From an uncultured Oscillospiraceae bacterium (GTDB taxonomy: Bacteria > Bacillota > Clostridia > Oscillospirales > Acutalibacteraceae): a stretch of 7,745 nucleotides of DNA. The stretch is taken from NCBI GenBank assembly GCA_900554535.1, contig USIA01000088.1, forward strand, positions 1 to 7,745, in the 5' to 3' direction. The position numbers were made by a program, and so were the translations under genes. The first letter of the stretch is position 1. Every line of letters begins with the position of its first letter. Under the pieces are notes generated by a model. It searched no databases and was not told the DNA's origin. It saw only the letters and a program-made list of their open reading frames with translations. Positions 1-5,136 of the stretch are shown piece after piece.

Positions 1-261
1 TCACGGCTGCAAAAGCTGTTCCATCAGCGCATGGGCTGCGGCGTGATCGCCTATTTCCGGCAGATTAAAGCGGAAGTCGCCAAAGAGGCGCTGCGCCGCG
101 GCGACCGCAGTATGGAGGAAATCGCCGATTTTTTGGGCTATGCCAGCGCCGCGTATTTTTCCCGCGACTTCAAAAAGTGTACAGGCATGACCCCAACCGA
201 ATACAGTACTTCTGCCAAACTGCGCACCATGCGGTCGCAGGATGCGGAAAATTTTCAATAA
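1..261 (+). CDS. AraC-family transcriptional regulator, C-terminal part (5' end outside window)
   Basis: This is the last 86 residues of a protein whose start lies left of the window; the frame is open from base 1, so the internal ATG at 31 is not taken as the start. It is the C-terminal half of an AraC/XylS DNA-binding domain. The second helix-turn-helix runs about visible residues 38-60 (MEEIADFLGYASAAYFSRDF) and is followed by the family signature FKKCTGMTPTEY. The residues before it (SRLQKLFHQRMG) fit the end of the first helix-turn-helix and the linker helix. It should bind DNA and usually activates sugar genes. The effector domain cannot be seen, so its ligand is unknown. It converges with the next regulator and shares a terminator with it. 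The family call is secure; its target, including whether it controls the sugar operon here, is not known. Confidence 0.9.
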   Translation, partial: SRLQKLFHQRMGCGVIAYFRQIKAEVAKEALRRGDRSMEEIADFLGYASAAYFSRDFKKCTGMTPTEYSTSAKLRTMRSQDAENFQ

Positions 262-264
262 GCC

Positions 265-302
265 AAAAGCGCTGCCCGGTTCCGATGGGGCAGCGCTTTT
301 TT
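265..302. terminator. Bidirectional Rho-independent terminator between two convergent AraC genes
   Basis: A perfect 13-bp stem pairs 265-277 (AAAAGCGCTGCCC) with 288-300 (GGGCAGCGCTTTT) around a 10-nt loop and runs into T residues at 297-302. On the opposite strand the A run at 265-268 becomes a T run, although that strand's tract is short. It starts three bases after the stop codon of the left AraC gene and overlaps the stop codon of the - strand AraC gene, so it can serve both. Confidence 0.88.
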
Positions 303-1161
303 AAGCGCCGCGGTCGTTTTTTCGGCGGCACATGGCGCGGTATTGGCTGGGATTGCACCCCTCCAGGCGCTTGAAGGTCTGGGAAAAATAGCTCGGCGAA
401 GCGAAGCCCGTGTACTGGGCGATCTGAGAAATCGTGTAATCAGTGTTTTCGAGGAAGTACTTGCTTTCCTCCACGCGGCGCTGGATCAGGTAGCTGATCG
501 GGGAGATGCCGTTTTCGCAAGTGAAAGCGTGCACGAGGTAGCATTTGTTGATGTGCGCGTGTTTGGCGAGGTCGTCGAGCGTCAGCGGAAGCTGGTAATT
601 TGCGTCGATGTAGCGCTTGACGCGGGCGCATTCCTTGCTGGAGCGGCGGCTGGAAACAGCCTGTAAACTCATATTATTGGCGCGCGCTAAGCGGATTAGG
701 AAATTTTCCAGCGTGTTTTGACAGATGATTTCATATTGCGGAGGTTTCTCCTGCAGCTCACGCAGCATAGTGCCCAGATAAAAAAGGTATTCTTCCCGCT
801 GATCCTGGCTGCAATCGCAAATGCTGCACCGGTTTTCCCGGTCCGCGTGCGCCCCATGGAACAAAAAGCCCAGCCCCTCCACGCCGACCACGATGTATTC
901 CATCGCGGAGGCGGCGGAGCTCAGCTCCGTGTGTTCAATGTTGGGATTGACGAGCACCAGGCTGTTTTCGTGGATGGCAAACCGGTCGTTTTCCACGCGG
1001 AAGTAACCCCGGCCGCTTTTGACAAAGAAGAGCTCTGTGTAAAAGTGACTGTGCATGCTGCTGGACCAGTCGTCGCCAAATTTTGAGGTGCTGATGTAAA
1101 GCAGTTTTGCGTTGCCGTGCTCGACGGTCGTGTTTTCCATGAAAAAGCGGCTGTTGCTCAT
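301..1161 (-). CDS. AraC-family regulator with N-terminal cupin sensor domain, probable controller of the adjacent sugar operon
   Basis: A 286-residue protein of normal length for a cupin-type AraC regulator. The N-terminal ligand-binding cupin covers about residues 20-100 and carries the pattern H37-x-H39-x3-E43 followed by a glycine-turn strand (SGRGYFRVEN) and a VNPNIEHTE strand. The C-terminal DNA-binding domain covers about 180-280: first helix-turn-helix about 193-215 (LTLDDLAKHAHINKCYL), second about 243-265 (ISQIAQYTGFASPSYFSQTF), ending in the family tail GCNPSQYR. The ATG at 1161 is chosen because AAGGGGG lies 8 nt upstream (1170-1176); a GTG six codons earlier (1179) has no such site. 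The region between the domains holds a small cysteine cluster (C112, C115, C117). It is divergent from the lipoprotein gene across about 500 bp, the usual arrangement for a local activator. Sensing of a galactosyl disaccharide or its product is inference. Confidence 0.92.
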   Translation of the reverse strand: MSNSRFFMENTTVEHGNAKLLYISTSKFGDDWSSSMHSHFYTELFFVKSGRGYFRVENDRFAIHENSLVLVNPNIEHTELSSAASAMEYIVVGVEGLGFLFHGAHADRENRCSICDCSQDQREEYLFYLGTMLRELQEKPPQYEIICQNTLENFLIRLARANNMSLQAVSSRRSSKECARVKRYIDANYQLPLTLDDLAKHAHINKCYLVHAFTCENGISPISYLIQRRVEESKYFLENTDYTISQIAQYTGFASPSYFSQTFKRLEGCNPSQYRAMCRRKNDRGA

Positions 1162-1167
1162 CCCGGG

Positions 1168-1176
1168 AACCCCCTT
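1168..1176 (-). promoter_or_regulatory. Ribosome binding site that decides the AraC regulator start
   Basis: On the - strand this reads AAGGGGG (1176-1170), leaving 8 nt to the ATG at 1161. It overlaps the end of the leader before the alternative GTG at 1179 and is downstream of that GTG, so it supports the ATG. Confidence 0.7.
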
Positions 1177-1334
1177 CACTCAGGCTTGCCGGTTCTGCCG
1201 GCTTTTGCCACGATTTGTTTTAGAAATGTTGCTTTGTGCAGTAAAATTCTCCATTGCAATCGGCCGGATAAGCCTTTGACTCTTCCGGAGACCGAAAATA
1301 CGGTCGAACGGCTTTTCTATTTCTCATCTATTAC

Positions 1335-1363
1335 ACTATAAATCAAAATTGAAATCTATGCAA
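1335..1363 (-). promoter_or_regulatory. Candidate sigma-A-type promoter for the AraC regulator
   Basis: Read on the - strand: -35 TTGCAT (1363-1358), exactly 17 bp of spacer, then -10 TATAGT (1340-1335). The -10 matches consensus at five of six bases and the -35 at three. This would give a leader of roughly 165 nt before the ATG at 1161. One copy of the GCAATAT motif (1360-1366) overlaps its -35, which would fit autoregulation. Other AT-rich hexamers nearby could serve instead. Confidence 0.4.
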
Positions 1364-1433
1364 TATGGCTAGAAGAGACTTTTCAAAAAAAGAATATTGC
1401 CCCATTTTTCTTTCAAAAATAAGGAAATCCTGT

Positions 1434-1525
1434 CTTTTCGCATCATTGCGCACAAAATTAAATTTTTTGCCTCTTATTTTTATGGATTCAACACAAAAAA
1501 CGCAATATCTCTAAAACTTTTCGCA
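1434..1525. repeat. Direct repeat pair CTTTTCGCA upstream of the operon promoter
   Basis: The 9-mer CTTTTCGCA occurs at 1434-1442 and again at 1517-1525 in the same orientation, 83 bp apart start to start, close to eight helical turns. The second copy ends 10 bp before the -35 hexamer at 1536, where AraC-type activators commonly bind. The repeat is seen directly; its role as a regulator site is inference. Confidence 0.4.
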
Positions 1526-1535
1526 AGAAACACGA

Positions 1536-1563
1536 TTGTGATCATTACGGGAATCCGTATAAT
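1536..1563 (+). promoter_or_regulatory. Probable sigma-A promoter for the lipoprotein-permease-phosphorylase operon
   Basis: -35 TTGTGA (1536-1541), 16-bp spacer, perfect -10 TATAAT (1558-1563). Transcription would begin near 1570, leaving a leader of about 87 nt. The poor -35 beside a perfect -10 suits an activator-dependent promoter. An inverted repeat with 5-bp arms (TACGG at 1546-1550, CCGTA at 1555-1559) lies in the spacer and enters the -10, a position suited to an operator, although such short arms can arise by chance. Confidence 0.6.
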
Positions 1564-1579
1564 AGTAAGTGAAAGATGC

Positions 1580-1600
1580 GCCGGACGACACGCGTCGGGC
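1580..1600 (+). other. Small GC-rich hairpin in the operon leader RNA
   Basis: GCC (1580-1582) and CGAC (1586-1589) pair with GTCG (1594-1597) and GGC (1598-1600), with a 3-nt bulge on the left arm and a 4-nt loop. No T run follows, so it is not a terminator. It lies near the predicted 5' end of the transcript and might stabilise the message; no known riboswitch was recognised. Confidence 0.35.
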
Positions 1601-1639
1601 AAGATTATGAATAGCGAGACTCAAGCGCGAGAAAGCTTA

Positions 1640-1647
1640 AAAGGAGG
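1640..1647 (+). promoter_or_regulatory. Strong ribosome binding site of the solute-binding lipoprotein
   Basis: AAAGGAGG with a perfect AGGAGG core (1642-1647) and 9 nt to the ATG at 1657. It fixes the start and implies high translation, as expected for a binding lipoprotein. Confidence 0.85.
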
Positions 1648-1656
1648 AAAAGAGTT

Positions 1657-3081
1657 ATGAGCAAAGTCAAAAAGGTATTGGCAGCTGTCATTGCTGCCTC
1701 CGTGGCGGCCAGCATGGCGGTCGGCGCTACAGGCTGCCAGAAAGTGGACACCGCGTCCAGCACCGGTGGCGCTGGAGATACCGGGAGTGCAACGGCTAGC
1801 GGCACCAGCACCGGCAATATCAGCGGTGAATTGAAGCTGGCCGTCTTTAAGGGCGGCTACGGCGACCAGGTGTGGAAGGACATCGCTGCAAAATTTGAGG
1901 AGAAGTATCCGAATGTCAAGGTGAGCATCACCTCGGATCCAAACCTGGGCGATGTGATCCGCCCGAAGATCATCAACAACGACGCGCCGGATCTGATCTA
2001 TCTGGCATCCACAAACAAGTCCGGCCTGATGCAGTCCTTGATCTCGGATAAGCAGCTGGTTGACGTCAGCGATGTGTTTGATGACGGCCTGAAGGATAAG
2101 CTGATCGACGGCGTGCTCGACGGCCCGACCTATCAGCCTTATGGCGATGGCAAGATCTATGCGGCGCCGCTGTTCTACAGCGTCAACGGCATCTGGTATG
2201 ACGCAAATCTCTTTGAGAAGAACGGCTGGAGCGTACCGAAGACCTGGGATGAAGCATTCGCGGTGGCCGACAAGGCAAAGCAACAGGGCATCGCCATGTA
2301 TACGTATGCAGCAGCAAACGCCCCGGCTTACAACGAGAATGTTGTGTGGCCGATGATTGCGGCGATCGGCGGCGAGCAGAAGCTGGACGACATCTTTAAC
2401 TACAAGGCGGGCGCTTGGAACGATCAGGCAGTCACCGATACGCTGAATATCTTCAAGAAGATTGGTGACGGAGGTTATCTGCTCGACGGCACGATGGGCA
2501 TGACACACACCCAGAGCCAGCAGCAGTGGCTGCAGGATAAGGCCCTGTTCATCCCGAACGGCGCTTGGATTCAGAACGAGATGAAGGATAGCCCGCGCGC
2601 GGACGGCTTCAAGTTTGCGATGATGCCGACCCCGGCGACCAAGGAAGGCCAGAAGCAGGCCGTTTGGTCTCAGACAGAAGAGATGTATATCCCGACCAAG
2701 GCCAAGAACATCGATGCAGCCAAGGCGTTCATGAAGTTCCTGTATGAGGATGACATCGTCAAGATGATGGCGAAGGCTTCCAATTCGCTGCCGCCTCTGA
2801 AGAATGGTCCGGAGCTGGTCAAAGGCCTGGTCGACGATGCAACCTATTCTTCCATGGAAATCGGCGCGTCGTCGGATTATATCCAGGTCAGCGGCGGCTT
2901 TGCCAACACGCAGTCCACGAACATCAATATCCGTCAGGACTTCTTCAAGGGCATCGGCGATATCCTCAACAAGAAGACCACGCCGGCCGATCTGCAGAAA
3001 AAACTGGAAGATGAATCGCAGCAGCTGGCAAAGCTTGTGACCACCACAACGTCGTCGGACGCTTCCGCTTCGTCGAACTAA
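1657..3081 (+). CDS. Carbohydrate ABC transporter solute-binding lipoprotein (CUT1 family, NgcE-like features)
   Basis: A 474-residue extracytoplasmic sugar-binding protein. A lysine-rich N-terminus (KVKK) and hydrophobic stretch (residues 7-23) lead to a lipobox-like ATGC with Cys27 as the expected lipid anchor; the -3 residue is Ala rather than the usual Leu. A Ser/Thr/Gly linker (about 30-56) tethers the mature domain, which begins near GELKLAVFKGG. The bacterial extracellular solute-binding family 1 core is clear: PLFYSVNGIWYDANLFEKNG (171-190) then WSVPKTWDEA, a VVWPMIAAIGG segment (229-239), and NGAWIQNEMK (301-310). These remind me of the N-acetylglucosamine/chitobiose-binding NgcE group, but I could not search. 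The C-terminus is a disordered-looking Thr/Ser tail (about 463-474). It is the first gene of the operon, followed by a terminator-like hairpin and both permeases. The family is secure; the ligand, probably a galactosyl disaccharide given the phosphorylase, is inferred. Confidence 0.93.
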   Translation: MSKVKKVLAAVIAASVAASMAVGATGCQKVDTASSTGGAGDTGSATASGTSTGNISGELKLAVFKGGYGDQVWKDIAAKFEEKYPNVKVSITSDPNLGDVIRPKIINNDAPDLIYLASTNKSGLMQSLISDKQLVDVSDVFDDGLKDKLIDGVLDGPTYQPYGDGKIYAAPLFYSVNGIWYDANLFEKNGWSVPKTWDEAFAVADKAKQQGIAMYTYAAANAPAYNENVVWPMIAAIGGEQKLDDIFNYKAGAWNDQAVTDTLNIFKKIGDGGYLLDGTMGMTHTQSQQQWLQDKALFIPNGAWIQNEMKDSPRADGFKFAMMPTPATKEGQKQAVWSQTEEMYIPTKAKNIDAAKAFMKFLYEDDIVKMMAKASNSLPPLKNGPELVKGLVDDATYSSMEIGASSDYIQVSGGFANTQSTNINIRQDFFKGIGDILNKKTTPADLQKKLEDESQQLAKLVTTTTSSDASASSN

Positions 3082-3141
3082 GCATGTGTGTCAAGAAACA
3101 AGACTGAAGATCAGCAATAGCAGAATCCCGGCTTAACGGGG

Positions 3142-3181
3142 AATGGCAGGGTAAGACGGAGTGATCCCCCTGCCATTTTTT
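3142..3181 (+). terminator. Intra-operon attenuator/terminator between binding protein and permeases
   Basis: A perfect 10-bp stem pairs 3142-3151 (AATGGCAGGG) with 3168-3177 (CCCTGCCATT) around a 16-nt loop, followed by TTTT (3178-3181). It sits in the 135-bp gap after the lipoprotein stop codon; a smaller hairpin (CCCG 3127-3130 with CGGG 3137-3140) precedes it. Partial termination here would make more binding protein than membrane protein, a common pattern in such operons. No convincing new promoter was seen in the gap. Confidence 0.75.
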
Positions 3182-3200
3182 ATACCGCCTTCGTCTTGTC

Positions 3201-3208
3201 AAAGGAGG
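3201..3208 (+). promoter_or_regulatory. Ribosome binding site that decides the first permease start
   Basis: AAAGGAGG lies 8 nt before the ATG at 3217. The in-frame TTG at 3196 is upstream of this site and so is very unlikely to be the start. Confidence 0.85.
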
Positions 3209-3216
3209 ATTTTTTT

Positions 3217-4125
3217 ATGGGAAAAGGGAAAAGCCTGGCGGCTAGCCAACCCAAAGACCGGAAACGCTTGCGGAAAGGCTTCATTGCGGCCTGCGTCATA
3301 CCGTCTCTGGTTCTGTACGCGCTGTTTGTGCTCTATCCGACCATCACTGTTTTTTACACGTCCTTTTTCCGCCAGACGAGCCTGGGAACAGACAGGACAT
3401 TTGTCGGGTTCCAAAACTTTATCGGTGTGTTCCAGGACGCCAAGTTCACGACGGCATTGGGCAACCAGTTCTTTCTGATCGTTGTCGTCACGATCATCAC
3501 CATGACCTGTTCGATGTTTTTTGCGGCACTGCTGACGCAGTCCAAGTTGCGGGAGCGGCCTTTTTACCGGACCGTGTTCTTTTTCCCGAATGTGCTGGCG
3601 GTTGTGGTGATCGGCACGCTGTTTGTGCAGATCTATGATCCGACAAACGGCCTGCTCAATGCAATTGTAAGCCTCTTTACCGGTACGCAGTCGCATATCG
3701 CCTGGCTGGGCGGCGAGCGGTTCACCATTCTGTGGTGTATCACCATCGCCATGGTCTGGCAGGCCATCGGCTATTATATGGTTATGTACATGTCCGGCAT
3801 GGACAGCATCTCTCCGGAGCTTTATGAGGTTGCGGATCTCGAGGGCATGGGCAAGTTCAAGCAGTTTTTCAAAATTACCCTGCCGCTGATGTGGGAGGTC
3901 GTGCGCGTGACGCTGGTGTTCTTCATCATCTCCACCATCAATATGAGTTACACTTTCGTCCAGGTCATGACGCCGGAAACGCTCGACGTGCCGCTGACCT
4001 ATGTGTACAAACAGGCTTACTCGAGCAATAACTATGGCTTTGCTATGGCCGCAACGACCGTGATGTTTGCAGTTTCGTTTATCCTGGCGGGGATCAGCAA
4101 CCGGCTGACCGCCCGGAATGACTGA
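3217..4125 (+). CDS. Sugar ABC transporter permease, MalF/UgpA-like (CUT1)
   Basis: A 302-residue integral membrane protein forming one half of the sugar channel. A basic N-terminus (KDRKRLRK, 13-20) precedes about six membrane segments, roughly residues 22-43, 84-106, 118-139, 170-192, 229-247 and 275-293. The cytoplasmic EAA loop that docks the ATPase is at about 202-223: YEVADLEGMG, then ITLP at 220-223; its E-A-A is E-V-A here. A periplasmic stretch with the TFVGFQNFIG motif (61-70) is typical of MalF/UgpA-type permeases. Its stop codon is 18 nt from the next permease start, so the two are translated together. It should pair with the next gene product and a shared ATPase encoded elsewhere. 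Family call secure, substrate by context only. Confidence 0.95.
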   Translation: MGKGKSLAASQPKDRKRLRKGFIAACVIPSLVLYALFVLYPTITVFYTSFFRQTSLGTDRTFVGFQNFIGVFQDAKFTTALGNQFFLIVVVTIITMTCSMFFAALLTQSKLRERPFYRTVFFFPNVLAVVVIGTLFVQIYDPTNGLLNAIVSLFTGTQSHIAWLGGERFTILWCITIAMVWQAIGYYMVMYMSGMDSISPELYEVADLEGMGKFKQFFKITLPLMWEVVRVTLVFFIISTINMSYTFVQVMTPETLDVPLTYVYKQAYSSNNYGFAMAATTVMFAVSFILAGISNRLTARND

Positions 4126-4143
4126 GGAAAGGAGAGGACAGCT

Positions 4144-5070
4144 ATGGCAGCAGATGCAATTTCGAAAAAAGCAAAAAAACACAAGATTGCGTTGACCGTC
4201 GTGACGCGCATTGTCCTGATCCTGTTTACGGTCGTTGTGCTTTGGCCGATTTTGTGGACCATCTTTACGTCCTTTAAGACCAGCAGTGAGTTTTTGACAA
4301 GTGCCTGGTCATTGCCAAGCAGCCTGCACGTTCAGAACTACGCCAACGCCTGGCAGACGGGCAACCTCGGCGCCAATTTTATCAACTCCATCATCGTGAC
4401 GGCGTTGGGCCTGGCTTTCATCATGGTGCTGGCCGTACCGCTGGCGTATGCGACTTCCAGAATGAAGTTTAAGGTGCGCGGCCCTGTCAACTTTGTGATT
4501 ATGGCCGGCCTGTTCATCAGCCAGACCTATATTGCGGTGCCGGTGTTTACGATGCTCAGCAGAGTGGAGCAGAGCATCAACAACTACTTCGCGGACTATA
4601 TCTTCTTTGGCAGTTATCAGATACATATTCAGCTGACCAGCAACCTGGTCATCTACGCACTCATCTGCGCGGTCACCAGTCTGCCGTTTACGGTGTATCT
4701 GTTGCGCGGCTATATGTCCGGCATCCCGAAAGACTATGAGGAAGCGGCCGGCATCGACGGCTGCGGCCACTGGGCCACCATGCTGCGCGTGATCGTGCCG
4801 ATGTCCAAATCCGCGCTGGTGACGGTCGTCATGTTTGACTTCATGAGCTATTGGAACGAGTATCCCCTGGCGCTGGTTTTCCTGCAGAATGAAAACGTGA
4901 AGACCCTGCCAATTGGCCTGCAGAACCTGATGGAGACAGCCAAATTTGCAACCGACTGGGGCGCCATGTTTGCCGGTATGGTCATTGTCATGCTGCCGAC
5001 AATTGTGCTCTATTGCATCGTGCAAAAGCGCCTGACCCAGGGCATCAGCATGGGCGGCTTGAAGGGTTAA
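4144..5070 (+). CDS. Sugar ABC transporter permease, MalG/UgpE-like (CUT1)
   Basis: A 308-residue integral membrane protein, the partner half-channel. AAAGGAG (4128-4134) lies 9 nt before the ATG. Signature elements are in the family order: membrane segment one about 18-41 followed by FTSFKTSSEF, NSIIVTALGLAF (81-92), the loop residues AYATSRMKFKVRG (101-113), the LPFTVYLLRGYM segment (180-191), the EAA loop about 198-219 (YEEAAGIDGCG, then IVP), the WNEYPLAL segment (237-244), and the ending QGISMGGLKG typical of MalG relatives. It is somewhat longer than the usual 275-285 residues because of extra residues around 140-165 (SINNYFADYIFFGSYQIHIQ) before the conserved LP-x5-LLRG. It is in an operon with the preceding permease and is followed 66 nt later by the phosphorylase. 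Confidence 0.95.
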   Translation: MAADAISKKAKKHKIALTVVTRIVLILFTVVVLWPILWTIFTSFKTSSEFLTSAWSLPSSLHVQNYANAWQTGNLGANFINSIIVTALGLAFIMVLAVPLAYATSRMKFKVRGPVNFVIMAGLFISQTYIAVPVFTMLSRVEQSINNYFADYIFFGSYQIHIQLTSNLVIYALICAVTSLPFTVYLLRGYMSGIPKDYEEAAGIDGCGHWATMLRVIVPMSKSALVTVVMFDFMSYWNEYPLALVFLQNENVKTLPIGLQNLMETAKFATDWGAMFAGMVIVMLPTIVLYCIVQKRLTQGISMGGLKG

Positions 5071-5096
5071 ATTTTGAACGTGGATATTTCAGATGC

Positions 5097-5115
5097 TTCC
5101 GGGTGGCGCCCGGAA
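5097..5115 (+). other. GC-rich hairpin just before the phosphorylase ribosome binding site
   Basis: A perfect 7-bp stem pairs TTCCGGG (5097-5103) with CCCGGAA (5109-5115) around a 5-nt loop. No T run follows, so it is not a normal terminator. It ends a few bases before the weak ribosome site (AGAGGATGG, 5118-5126). It could mark an mRNA processing or stability point between transport and enzyme genes, or dampen translation. Confidence 0.5.
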
Positions 5116-5136
5116 TGAGAGGATGGTAAATTGCTT

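Larger units (their letters stand above)
1162..1656. other. Divergent AT-rich control region between the AraC regulator and the sugar operon
   Basis: About 495 bp with no credible gene; short open frames here lack ribosome sites and resemble no protein family. Most of 1330-1560 is strongly AT-rich with many A and T runs, unlike the flanking GC-rich genes. It holds a good promoter for the operon (1536-1563), a weaker one for the regulator (1335-1363), three copies of GCAATAT (1360-1366 and 1502-1508 direct, 1394-1400 inverted), and two copies of CTTTTCGCA (1434-1442 and 1517-1525). A 5-bp-stem hairpin with CCGG-rich arms (1188-1192 with 1198-1202) lies in the regulator's leader. I found no clear catabolite-repression (cre) site by eye. 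Confidence 0.7.

Noticed and set aside
1580..1600. Possible riboswitch in the operon leader
   Set aside because: Only one small bulged hairpin is visible in an approximately 87-nt leader, with no terminator or anti-terminator partner and no recognised aptamer motif.
1397..1660. An 87-codon open frame on the + strand in the AT-rich control region
   Set aside because: It has no ribosome site, has a low-complexity composition unlike the neighbouring genes, overlaps the predicted operon promoter, and runs into the lipoprotein start.
1621..2508. A 295-codon open frame on the - strand opposite the lipoprotein gene
   Set aside because: The + strand frame has a signal peptide, lipobox-like site and family motifs; the - strand frame is an antisense shadow.
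3196..3216. TTG at 3196 as the start of the first permease
   Set aside because: The strong AAAGGAGG at 3201-3208 lies after this codon and serves the ATG at 3217.
3199..4182. A 327-codon open frame on the - strand opposite the first permease
   Set aside because: Its composition is polar and His/Arg-rich, as expected for the reverse of membrane-protein codons, and it has no domain or ribosome site.
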